Source: Maridesulfovibrio bastinii DSM 16055 (GTDB taxonomy: Bacteria; Desulfobacterota; Desulfovibrionia; Desulfovibrionales; Desulfovibrionaceae). Taken from it: 64,000 bases of DNA. Made by a program: the position numbers and the translations under genes. The notes beneath the pieces are model-generated. The model had not been told where the DNA came from, ran no database searches, and saw nothing but the letters and a program-made list of their open reading frames with translations. Every line of letters starts with the position of its first letter. The first letter of the stretch is position 1. Positions 41,234 through 49,682 of this stretch are shown here, one piece after another. The stretch lies in the NCBI RefSeq assembly GCF_000429985.1, contig NZ_KE387014.1, positions 62,001 to 126,000 of the forward strand. Direction: 5' to 3'.

Positions 41234-43293
41234 ACCTTCTTGGTCGCCTGCGCTTCCGCACCAAAATAAACATAGGCATTACCGTAATTGTGGTCATGAC
41301 CGCATTGATACTTGCCATGTTCGTAACCCGTATGGCTTCAGACGCTCTGGTGCAGGAAGCCCGCAAACGCGGCCGGGTTCTTACAGGCAATCTGGTATTA
41401 CGTTCTGTTGATCCGCTGCTCTCTGTTGATCTGCTGCAACTGAAGACAATGGTTGATGAAATAACCGAAGTTGACAGCGATGTTGTTTATGCTTTTATCG
41501 AAGATGAACGGGGCAGAATTCTTGTACATACTTTTTCAGACGGATTCCCAGTTGAACTGATTAATGCCAATAAAGTCCAGAGTGGCAGCCGGATGAACAT
41601 TGTAACCATAGATACCGGCAAAGAAAAAATATATGACTTTGCGGCTCCCGTTTATCTGGTCGGCAAAAAAATAGGAACCGTAAGGCTCGGACTTTCAAGA
41701 ACAAAGGTTCAGCAGGTTACCAATTCGCTCATTCTGGCTATTTCCATGCTGACCGGACTTGCGCTGGCAATGGCGGTTCTGGTTTCAACACAATTTGCTA
41801 AAAGAATTACCGCCCGTATAGGGATGCTTAGGGAACATGCGGAGAATCTGGTAAAAGGTAACCTTGTAGTCAACCGGGATAAAAAAACCGTCAATACCTG
41901 CCATGAAATTCGCAACTGCGGAAAAAGAGACTGCCCGGCATGGCAGGATAATCTGCGCCGGTGCTGGTATATATCAGGCACAAAATGCCCGGAATGTGGC
42001 GAGAACAATTATCCAGACAAGCTCACCAACTGCCGAAACTGCGACATATACATCAATTCCAGCGGAGATGAAATTCAGGAGCTGACCGAAACGTTCGATG
42101 TAATGGCCAATACTCTGAAATACCACATCGAAGACCTCGAAACCGCTCAAAAAAATATTTTAAGACAGCAGAAACTGCTGCAAACAATTTTAAGTGTATC
42201 CCCGGATCAGGTTTCACTTGTAGGCACTGACCTGACTTACATGGCCGTGAATGCCGCATTTGCCCGCTCCTGCGGCAAAAAAGAAGAAGAAATCATGGGG
42301 ATGAGAGATGAAGACCTTTTCAACGAAGAAATTTCCAACAAACGTAAACAGGAAGTCATAAGCATTTTCAGCACTGGTAAGATTATCAACAAGGAAAACC
42401 TGTACCAGCCTGAGGATGGCGATCCCGCTCAATGGTTTCATACCATCAGGGTCCCTGTTTATGACGAAGATCAGAATATTACCGGTGTTCTTTCAACAGC
42501 CAGAGATATAACCGAACTCAAGAGTTATCAGTCCCAGCTTATACAGTCCCAGAAAATGGAATCTGTCGGTAAGCTTGCCGGCGGAGTGGCCCATGAAATT
42601 AATACTCCGCTGGGAATAATTCTGGGATATGCCCAACTTCTTCAGGAAGATGTTGATCCTGAAAGTCAGATTTATGCTGATCTCGGCATCATGGAAAAGC
42701 AGGCCAGATTCTGCAGAAAAATTGTGGCGGACCTGCTTGGATTCTCCCGTCAGACAACCAGTGATAAAATAGAAATGTGCTTCAACAATTCTATTCTGGA
42801 AGTGGTTCAGCTGGTCACCCATACCTTCAAGCTCGAAAATGTCAGCATCATAACTGATCTTGATGACCGCTACCCTATTATTCAGGGGGACCCTGAAAAA
42901 CTCAAACAGGTCTGGCTGAATCTTCTTTCTAATGCCCTTGAAGCCATGAACGGTGGCGGAATTGTTAAAATTATCACCCGTCTTGATACTCAGGATATGA
43001 CTATAACGGCCTTTTTTGCCGACAGTGGCTATGGTATAGCCAAAAAAAATCTGAACTCTATTTTTGATCCGTTTTTCAGCACTAAACCGGTAGGTAAAGG
43101 AACAGGACTGGGGCTTTCGGTTTCATTCGGAATTATTGAGGACCACGGCGGAAAGATATCCGTGACAAGCCCTCTTCCCGAAGGCATACTGGAAGAAGAA
43201 CTTCCTGAAGAAGCAGGTCCGGGGACACTGTTTACCATTACTTTGCCACTTGAACCCGGTAAAGAAAAAGAAATTTTATCTTCTGAATTCTGA
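41230..43293 (+). CDS. Sensor histidine kinase with Cys-rich insert in HAMP
   Basis: 687 residues starting at TTG 41230, seven bases after GGGAGG. TM1 (about 12-32), a periplasmic single-Cache-like domain, TM2 (about 166-188) and a HAMP domain are followed by an unusual insert (about residues 224-270) with eight Cys in the pattern CHEIRNCGKRDCPAW, RRCWYISGTKCPECG, NCRNCD. Then a PAS domain (about 310-425), the H-box GGVAHEINTPLGI near 454 and an HATPase (GTGLGLSVSFGI). The Cys insert resembles the 'two-CW' pattern and may sense redox or metal. Coupled to the PhnD-like lipoprotein upstream and a response regulator downstream. Confidence 0.86.
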   Translation: MNLLGRLRFRTKINIGITVIVVMTALILAMFVTRMASDALVQEARKRGRVLTGNLVLRSVDPLLSVDLLQLKTMVDEITEVDSDVVYAFIEDERGRILVHTFSDGFPVELINANKVQSGSRMNIVTIDTGKEKIYDFAAPVYLVGKKIGTVRLGLSRTKVQQVTNSLILAISMLTGLALAMAVLVSTQFAKRITARIGMLREHAENLVKGNLVVNRDKKTVNTCHEIRNCGKRDCPAWQDNLRRCWYISGTKCPECGENNYPDKLTNCRNCDIYINSSGDEIQELTETFDVMANTLKYHIEDLETAQKNILRQQKLLQTILSVSPDQVSLVGTDLTYMAVNAAFARSCGKKEEEIMGMRDEDLFNEEISNKRKQEVISIFSTGKIINKENLYQPEDGDPAQWFHTIRVPVYDEDQNITGVLSTARDITELKSYQSQLIQSQKMESVGKLAGGVAHEINTPLGIILGYAQLLQEDVDPESQIYADLGIMEKQARFCRKIVADLLGFSRQTTSDKIEMCFNNSILEVVQLVTHTFKLENVSIITDLDDRYPIIQGDPEKLKQVWLNLLSNALEAMNGGGIVKIITRLDTQDMTITAFFADSGYGIAKKNLNSIFDPFFSTKPVGKGTGLGLSVSFGIIEDHGGKISVTSPLPEGILEEELPEEAGPGTLFTITLPLEPGKEKEILSSEF

Positions 43294-43322
43294 TTGCTGA
43301 ACGCCGCTTAGGAGAAATTAAA

Positions 43323-43688
43323 ATGTCTGAAATAATGGTATTGGATGACGTAGTCGATGCCGGAATACTTGTAAAACGCATACTTGAAAGAAAAGGCCAC
43401 AAAGTAATCGTTTTTACCAACGAAGACGAGGCAATCTCATACGTAGGCAACAATAATGTCGATCTCGCCATTCTGGACATCAAACTGAGCAAAATGACAG
43501 GTGTTGATGTTCTCGCCGCATTAAAGCAGTCACAGGCATCCATTAAAGTTATCATGCTCACAGGCTACCCGACACTGGAAACAGCACGTGAATGTATGCG
43601 ACTGGGAGCAGATGAATACTGCGTTAAGCCCATTGATAAAGAAGAGCTGGAAATAAAAGTTGCCGAAGTTCTGGAAAAGAACTCCTAG
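43323..43688 (+). CDS. Single-domain response regulator
   Basis: 121-residue REC protein: acidic pair in MVLDDVVDAG, phospho-acceptor in LAILDIKLSKMTG (about residue 52), Thr/Ser in MLTGYPT and Lys in CVKPID. No output domain, so it acts by protein contact or as a relay. Lies 29 bp after the sensor kinase and is probably its partner. Confidence 0.88.
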   Translation: MSEIMVLDDVVDAGILVKRILERKGHKVIVFTNEDEAISYVGNNNVDLAILDIKLSKMTGVDVLAALKQSQASIKVIMLTGYPTLETARECMRLGADEYCVKPIDKEELEIKVAEVLEKNS

Positions 43689-43750
43689 CTGATTTTTCAC
43701 TTTACACCTCAAGCTGTTACACTACTTAAATTTCATATCAGGATTTCTAA

Positions 43751-45709
43751 ATGTCATTCAGACAATTATTTCTGCACTGGACCTATGAAAGCTTTCCTCC
43801 GGGAAGGTTATTAAGAAGCCGTTACAACGCGTTTAAAAGACTCATAGACCTTGAAGAAGAGTCCATGCTTATCATTGCTGAAATCGAGGAAATGGATTTC
43901 GGAAGAAGAAAAGCAGACTGGCAGCGTGTTGAAAAATTAACAGAATCACTCGGCTTTAAAGTCCGTGAGATGCTGGAACAACTCCAGACCATGAATCCGG
44001 TGAGATTCATGGACATCATGGATTATTACAATAAAATCAACTTTTACTGCCGCATGGCGGTAACAGTGCCTGATCCTGATATTTCTGAACCTTTTATCTA
44101 TCCGTTGTCAGAAGCTGAAAATAATATCAACGCATCAGGTGTTCCTGCACTTGAATTATGCCGCGCAGAAAAAAGCACTGACATAAAAATATCTGAATCA
44201 ACTGTTTTTTCGGCCAATATCTACCATTATTTTTCAGAAGCCAACGATCTTCGCAGAATAATCGACCATGAGCTGTCCCTGATAAACCCTGATGATGAAC
44301 TCTCAGTTAAAAGCATCTCAGAGGAACTTACAGGAATAATAAATAAATCACACATGCCGGACGTTATTGCCAACGAAATGGAAATAGCGGCTCTTGAACT
44401 GGCCCGCGGCGGTAAAAATGTCAGCCTGATATCAAGTGCCACGCCGGAAGGCTCTCCTACTCCGCTTGGCGGCATTCTGCACAGGGAAGCACAGATTATT
44501 CCAGCTGATATTGTAAAAGCATGGAAAAGATCTGTTGCAGCCAAATATTCTGTTTCATTCCTTAAAAAAAGGATTGCCGGAAACTTTGCGGATGGTGAAA
44601 CACCTGTTGTCTCAATTCTGCAGCCTGATGACGGCAAAGGATATGACGGAGAGCTTGTCACCAGAGCGGAGCGCGCTGAACTACCCGGCAGTGCCGAGCC
44701 TGATGATAATTACATGAGTATAGTCTGCAGAAGCAATCCGGGTATAAAAATTCTGGTAACAGACAAAAAATACCGTCCGATAGGCCGCAGTGACGACTAC
44801 CCTCTTTCGGAACACACTCTCAGACAACTGTCTGAAGCAGGAGCAGCCATCCGTGACAAAGCAGGAAAGGAACTTTCTATCAGCTGGAGAACGGATTCAA
44901 GAAAAAGGCTCCATATCACTTCTATTACACCGCTTGAAGAAAACACAAAAAACAGTTTTGATAGATTTTCAAAAGCACTTCCGCATATTGCCAGACTGAA
45001 CCTCTCAACAAATGACGCGGACTCTTTTCTTCCTGAAAAAAGCAGATCCATGTACGATCTGGTCCGCTTTTCCAATGAAAAAGGAATTGCGGAAATGTTT
45101 GCGCTGGTAAGCAAGGAAGGACTCGGACTTGACGGTTCAAAATCACTCAGCGCACGTATTCCGGTTACGCTGAATATTTTAAACCTCGCTGACGGTCTTT
45201 TCACTACAGCAGCAGGTAAACAGGTAATATCACCGGACGATGTAAAATCAGCACCCATGTGGGCTCTGTGGTTCGGGCTTGACTCAGAAACCATAAACTG
45301 GGCCGATACTCCGGAAGTGGAACTCAGCGGATACGCCATTCTGGCCCGCACATATATGAACCTGACCGTTAAATTCAAGCACGAATTTGCAGAGATAGAT
45401 GCAGTCTGCGGTCCTGAAGAAAAACAGAACCACGTTCATTTCCGGTTCAAAGGCGGTGCCGGAAATAATGAAGCCAGACTGACAAGGCTCAAGTTCATGA
45501 CCATGATTTTAGAATCCCAGAACTTTAAAGTTAAAAGGGTCGGGGATCTCATTGAAGCCGCCCTTTCCGGTTACAAAGATTCTATAACCCAGAAAAGGCT
45601 TGCAACTATCGGTCTGCTGATCGCAATGTCCGCAACCAGAACGGAAGACATATCAGACCGGGAAAAATCCGGAATGATAGCTTCACAAATCATCGGTTCA
45701 GTGAGCTGA
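43751..45709 (+). CDS. Large protein with PEP-synthase-like C-terminal segment
   Basis: 652 residues, soluble. Most of it is unrecognised; the N-terminus is helical (LIDLEEESMLIIAEIEEMDFGRRK). The segment about 535-620 (YMNLTVKFKHEFAEIDAVCG, HVHFRFKGGAG, RLKFMTMILESQNFKVKRVGDLIEA) resembles the tail region of delta-proteobacterial PEP/pyruvate-binding-domain proteins (...Y.F..IDA.CG...N.V.FRFKGG...). The ATP-grasp and phospho-His domains appear to be missing. Thus a non-enzymatic derivative is possible, perhaps an effector of the response regulator 60 bp upstream. Function unknown. Confidence 0.5.
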   Translation: MSFRQLFLHWTYESFPPGRLLRSRYNAFKRLIDLEEESMLIIAEIEEMDFGRRKADWQRVEKLTESLGFKVREMLEQLQTMNPVRFMDIMDYYNKINFYCRMAVTVPDPDISEPFIYPLSEAENNINASGVPALELCRAEKSTDIKISESTVFSANIYHYFSEANDLRRIIDHELSLINPDDELSVKSISEELTGIINKSHMPDVIANEMEIAALELARGGKNVSLISSATPEGSPTPLGGILHREAQIIPADIVKAWKRSVAAKYSVSFLKKRIAGNFADGETPVVSILQPDDGKGYDGELVTRAERAELPGSAEPDDNYMSIVCRSNPGIKILVTDKKYRPIGRSDDYPLSEHTLRQLSEAGAAIRDKAGKELSISWRTDSRKRLHITSITPLEENTKNSFDRFSKALPHIARLNLSTNDADSFLPEKSRSMYDLVRFSNEKGIAEMFALVSKEGLGLDGSKSLSARIPVTLNILNLADGLFTTAAGKQVISPDDVKSAPMWALWFGLDSETINWADTPEVELSGYAILARTYMNLTVKFKHEFAEIDAVCGPEEKQNHVHFRFKGGAGNNEARLTRLKFMTMILESQNFKVKRVGDLIEAALSGYKDSITQKRLATIGLLIAMSATRTEDISDREKSGMIASQIIGSVS

Positions 45710-45720
45710 AGCTGAGGTCA

Positions 45721-46281
45721 TCAGGCCTGAGCTGCTGCTTCAGGATTGTCAGAGCTTTGATCAGCCTTTTTCTTGGAAGATTTTGCTGCCGGTTCGGATG
45801 AAGCACCCTCAGTATTTTTCTTTGCTGCTTTCTTTTTTGCTGCCGGTTTTTTAGCAGGGGCCTTCTTGTTGCTCAAAAGTGATTCCAGAGTTTCCGCTGC
45901 GGTCTGAGTATCATTGGAAGCTCCAAGATAATGCATTTCACCGCTTGGAGAAATCCAGTGCCATCCTTCAGGCTTTTTTAGAAGACGTGCGCCCTTTGAA
46001 TCAAGAAAATCTTTAAACGAAGCCTTCTCAAGGCTGTTATCTATCTGTTCCTGCAACTTGACGTTCTGGCAGATAACTTCAGTATGTCTGAAAACTTCAA
46101 AAGCACCGTGGACAATATCGAAAGCAGGGTCTTCGAGAATACATTTTTTAGATGAGAGAATTTTTTCCAGATTAAGCAAATCTTTTTTGAGGCTTTTAAC
46201 TTCAAACAAAGCCGACTTTCTTGCTTCTTCACTCTTTTCCTGAATGGCATTGGTTACGGCTGCCGCTGTAAGTTTTTTCAT
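45721..46281 (-). CDS. Protein with histone H1-like Lys/Ala/Pro tail
   Basis: 186 residues. Residues 1-120 form a helical domain with a WHWISPSGEMHYLGAS beta turn; residues 135-186 are low-complexity and basic (APAKKPAAKKKAAKK) before an acidic end. Basic Ala/Lys/Pro tails are typical of nucleoid- or RNA-associated proteins. I do not recognise the N-terminal domain. Transcribed separately from xer by its own start. Confidence 0.6.
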   Translation of the reverse strand: MKKLTAAAVTNAIQEKSEEARKSALFEVKSLKKDLLNLEKILSSKKCILEDPAFDIVHGAFEVFRHTEVICQNVKLQEQIDNSLEKASFKDFLDSKGARLLKKPEGWHWISPSGEMHYLGASNDTQTAAETLESLLSNKKAPAKKPAAKKKAAKKNTEGASSEPAAKSSKKKADQSSDNPEAAAQA

Positions 46282-46329
46282 TCTTATCCTCCGATTTGCT
46301 GTTACAGATTATCCAGAAGCGAACTATCC

Positions 46330-47280
46330 TCATTTATTGTCATCCTTGTCTGACGGATGTTCCGCCGACATCGGATGAGCCTTATCATACACATTCATAA
46401 TGTGTTGTAAATTCAAGTGGGTATAACGCTGAGTTGTTGTCAGCCGCTCATGCCCCAGCAATTCCTGAACACTGCGCATATCAGCTCCCGACTGGAGCAT
46501 GTGCGAAGCAAAGGAATGTCGCAGCATGTGCGGATGGACCCTGCCCTGTAAATGGGCTTCCGCTGCCATTTTTTCCAGTATTCTATTAACCTGTCTTCTA
46601 TTAAGACGTTTGCCGCGGACTCCCAGAAAAAGGGCTTCTTCGGAAATTGATGGATTAAAGGCTCCTCTAACCCTGATATATGCATCCAGAGCTTTGACAG
46701 AGCTGTCACTTAAAGGAGCCAGTCTTTCTTTGCTTCCTTTTCCGTAGACTCTTATTATCGAAGAAGAAATATCCACATCATCAAGATTCAGCCCCATTGC
46801 TTCACTCACACGCAGGCCGGAGCCGTAAAGCAGTTCGGCTATGGCTTCATCTCTTTTATGCTGAGGAGAGGTGTCTTTGGAATAATCCAGCAATGTTGAA
46901 ATCTGATCGACATTAAGAGCCTGCGGATGTCTGGTCTCCTGCTTTGGATTACGGATTCCGTTCATAGGATTTGAAGTTATAAATCCCATTTTAATCATAT
47001 ACTTAAAAAAAGAGCGCAATGTTGAAAGCTTTCGTGAAACAGATGTTTTGGCAAGCTTTTTACCATGCAGGAAGGCTAAAAAACCGCGCAGTATGTCCCT
47101 GTTTATTTTTTCAGGCTCAGCAACAGAAAGCGATCGTGTAGAAAGAAAATGTTCAAACTGGTCAAGGTCTCTTTCATAGGAGGCAAGAGTGGCTTTAGAC
47201 GATCCTTTCTCAATATCCAAATGAGTTAGAAACATCTGCGCTGTTTCAGGCAGGCTATGGAGTTCTCCGGTCGAGGACAT
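46330..47280 (-). CDS. Tyrosine recombinase, XerC/XerD type
   Basis: About 316 residues from ATG 47280; the frame continues to 47346 but that overlaps the upstream gene more deeply. N-terminal SAM-like domain (FLTHLDIEKGSSKATLASYERD) and catalytic residues R (GSGLRVSEAMG), K (YGKGSKERLAP), H-x-x-R (HMLRHSFASHM), H (LGHERLTTTQ) and the nucleophile Y (QRYTHL). The length and the absence of phage-integrase extensions indicate host chromosome-dimer resolution at dif. It overlaps the REC-GGDEF gene by 26 nt. Confidence 0.88.
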   Translation of the reverse strand: MSSTGELHSLPETAQMFLTHLDIEKGSSKATLASYERDLDQFEHFLSTRSLSVAEPEKINRDILRGFLAFLHGKKLAKTSVSRKLSTLRSFFKYMIKMGFITSNPMNGIRNPKQETRHPQALNVDQISTLLDYSKDTSPQHKRDEAIAELLYGSGLRVSEAMGLNLDDVDISSSIIRVYGKGSKERLAPLSDSSVKALDAYIRVRGAFNPSISEEALFLGVRGKRLNRRQVNRILEKMAAEAHLQGRVHPHMLRHSFASHMLQSGADMRSVQELLGHERLTTTQRYTHLNLQHIMNVYDKAHPMSAEHPSDKDDNK

Positions 47281-48220
47281 AATTACTCTTGGGGTTTTCT
47301 TTAGCTTTCTTTTTGAGCCCCATGGCAATTGCCGAGGCTTCTCCAAAATGCTTCAATTTTCCATCAATATTAAAAACCACTGCTATGGAAATAGCCATCA
47401 GCGGAAAATTCTGAATATTACCCTGCCTGTCAGTGGAAACAATACATTTGCATTTTCTATCCGCAGGATCATAAAAATTAGGGACAATCCCATCAAAGGA
47501 AAACACAATCCGTTTACAGGCTTCCTCCACAATATCTGGTGGAGTTATGAAAACAAAATCATCTCCGCCGACATGCCCTACAAATGTTTTCTCGCCGGCA
47601 AAACTGCGGATAGTATTAACAATTATCCTTGCGGTCATCATGAGGACTTCATCACCGCGGGAAAATCCATATTTATCATTAAAGGATTTGAAATAATCAA
47701 GATCGCAATAGGCAAGAGCAAAGTCTTCCCTGCGGTCAATAAGCGACTGAATACGCTGAATGATGGAAGTGTTCCCCGGAAGTTTTGACAGGGGATTGGC
47801 ATCAAGAGCCCTTAATGCCCGGCACATGGCAAGATTTACCCGGTCCCGGACAACGGGAAGGAAAAACGGACGGAGCAGAAAATCATCAACCTCAATAGCG
47901 TCCCAGTCCCATGGTTTTTCCAGATCTGTTTCATCAAGACAGATAATAACCGGTAGCTGACGGTAAACATTCTCACTCTTGACGAGCTTGGCCATTTCAC
48001 TGGCTTTGATGTCCACAACACGGTTATCCACGATAAGCAGATCAGGCGGGCTTGTAAGAAGGAATTCAATAGCACCACGACCATACTCGAAGCAGGTAAA
48101 TTTTATTACCTCTTCAGGCCAGATCGATTGTAGCATTTCTCTTAGCGAGGCATCAGGAGAGACCAGAAAAGCTCTCTGCCCCTTGAGATTCTGCAAACCA
48201 TGCGCGTGCTTTGTATCCAT
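47255..48220 (-). CDS. REC-GGDEF response regulator (GGDDF variant)
   Basis: About 321 residues from ATG 48220. The N-terminal REC-like domain has an Asp in LLIVDNRVVD but its acidic pocket is degraded (FLVSPDAS), so phosphorylation is uncertain. The C-terminal GGDEF-type domain shows DLDYFKSFNDKYG and the active-site loop HVGGDDFVFI, where the third acidic residue is Asp instead of Glu. It could be an active diguanylate cyclase or a degenerate sensor. Divided from HDOD by a short gap; overlaps xer by 26 nt. Confidence 0.75.
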   Translation of the reverse strand: MDTKHAHGLQNLKGQRAFLVSPDASLREMLQSIWPEEVIKFTCFEYGRGAIEFLLTSPPDLLIVDNRVVDIKASEMAKLVKSENVYRQLPVIICLDETDLEKPWDWDAIEVDDFLLRPFFLPVVRDRVNLAMCRALRALDANPLSKLPGNTSIIQRIQSLIDRREDFALAYCDLDYFKSFNDKYGFSRGDEVLMMTARIIVNTIRSFAGEKTFVGHVGGDDFVFITPPDIVEEACKRIVFSFDGIVPNFYDPADRKCKCIVSTDRQGNIQNFPLMAISIAVVFNIDGKLKHFGEASAIAMGLKKKAKENPKSNYVLDRRTP

Positions 48221-48291
48221 ATGCAGGAAAATAGCACCACCACCATAGTTCGTCAAAGCTCAATACGTTAAAAATAAAAAAATTGTGATAT

Positions 48292-49131
48292 TTAGAACGT
48301 AAATCCGGAAATCTCCATCAGCTGCTCGGAGAGTTCATCCATGACCGGTTCAAGATTCTTCATTTTCAGTTTCAAAACCTTCATGGCCGCAGGTTTGAAA
48401 TAAGCAGTCTGGTCATCTCCACCGTTTCCGTATTCAAAAATACGCACCAGAAAATTGCCGATATGAACAACTGCTGCGGTCTGCTGATAAAACTGGGCTC
48501 TATCAGGATGATGATGGTAGGTCATGGCTTCACGGACATTTGGCGGCAGGTTCCAGTGGCGCGCCAGCCATGCATTGATACGGTCGTGCCCGAAACCGAG
48601 TACAATGCGTTCAGCGTCATAGTAGCTGACCTGCTTTGTTTCAACAGTCTGCTGGATGGCAGCATTAAGCTCCGGCAGTTGAACCGCCGTAACAACCTTT
48701 CCGAGGTCGTGCAGAAGTCCTGCAACAGTAAATTCTTCAGGGTCTTCAAACCCGGCAGCTTTTGCCACAGCTCCGCTGGCAAGAGCACACCCTATGCTGT
48801 GCTCCCACAATCCTGACATGGCCTGCTGGATGATATCAAAAACAGAAGTGGAAATAATTATACCCTTTATGACGTTCAGACCAAGCAGCACCAAAGCGTG
48901 CTGAATAGTGGTAATGCGTCCCGGAAAACCATAAATAGGAGAATTGACCATTTTCAGAACCTTTGCGGAAAGGACCTGATCATGGGCTATAACTTTAGCG
49001 ACCTGTTCGGTTGATGAATTGGGATCGTCTACAAGTTTGGAAACCTTATCAAGAACAGATGGAAGAGTCGGCAGATCAGTTACTGAAAGGATCTGCCCTT
49101 TGACACTGGTTTTAAGATCCTGATCCTGCAT
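48292..49131 (-). CDS. HDOD-domain regulatory protein
   Basis: 279 residues with the HDOD pattern: LPTLPSVLDKVSKLVDD, the conserved KMVNSPIYGFPGRITTIQHALVLLGLNVIKG and an HD-like FTVAGLLHDLGKVV near residue 142, then TYHHHPD. HDOD proteins are signal-transduction scaffolds tied to c-di-GMP, chemotaxis or stress; the HDLGK motif suggests residual metal binding. It overlaps the upstream 137-residue gene by one base and precedes the REC-GGDEF gene. Confidence 0.85.
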   Translation of the reverse strand: MQDQDLKTSVKGQILSVTDLPTLPSVLDKVSKLVDDPNSSTEQVAKVIAHDQVLSAKVLKMVNSPIYGFPGRITTIQHALVLLGLNVIKGIIISTSVFDIIQQAMSGLWEHSIGCALASGAVAKAAGFEDPEEFTVAGLLHDLGKVVTAVQLPELNAAIQQTVETKQVSYYDAERIVLGFGHDRINAWLARHWNLPPNVREAMTYHHHPDRAQFYQQTAAVVHIGNFLVRIFEYGNGGDDQTAYFKPAAMKVLKLKMKNLEPVMDELSEQLMEISGFTF

Positions 49132-49544
49132 TATTTTTCACCATCTCCGTTTTCAGCTTCCAGTGCTGCTGCTTCAGCTTCCGCACGGGCTTTTTCCTCA
49201 GCCAGCCGCTCAGCTTCCTCAGCCGCCTTCTGTTCAGCAGCTTTAAGCTCGAAATACTCTTTGAAAAAACCTTTGACGCGAGTCATCCATCTGTCTTTTT
49301 TATATCTACGAAAAAGATTGTCGAGTCTCTCAGCTCTTTTGCTCCAGGATGAATTACCACTGCCATCGAGGTCCAGCGGGTTTCCCTGAACCATAATCCT
49401 CTCAATCTTCATCTGCTCCAGACGTGAGATCAGAGTTTCACTTAGTTCGGCCCCCTCGGCGATGACAACCATACCGTTCTCTCTGGTTACCGGCTTGGCT
49501 AATTTCATGCCCGGTGCTGCTAGCTTAACAGGGATTTTCTGCAT
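49131..49544 (-). CDS. DUF3391-like domain protein with Ala/Glu-rich coil
   Basis: 137 residues. The N-terminal ~55 residues (IPVKLAAPGMKLAKPVTRENGMVVIAEGAELSETLISRL) look like the small domain that precedes HD-GYP modules (GMxLAxxV...G..L...G..LT). A long coil rich in Ala/Glu ends the protein (about 95-137). It is coupled to the HDOD gene, so the two may rebuild a split regulatory protein. No membrane segment. Confidence 0.65.
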   Translation of the reverse strand: MQKIPVKLAAPGMKLAKPVTRENGMVVIAEGAELSETLISRLEQMKIERIMVQGNPLDLDGSGNSSWSKRAERLDNLFRRYKKDRWMTRVKGFFKEYFELKAAEQKAAEEAERLAEEKARAEAEAAALEAENGDGEK

Positions 49545-49682
49545 ACTATGGAATCACTCCTGAAATTGAAAACCGCTAAATTATAAACGAATACATTGCT
49601 GACAGGCAAGTATCCAGTTCAGTTTTAACAAAGACAGAAAATAAAATTTACCAAACAGCCGATATAAAACATTTTCATCCGG

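Noticed and set aside
46330-47280. Tyrosine recombinase considered as the integrase of the phage-type operons
   Set aside because: Its size, XerC/D-like motifs and place in a host operon 10 kb away indicate host chromosome-dimer resolution.
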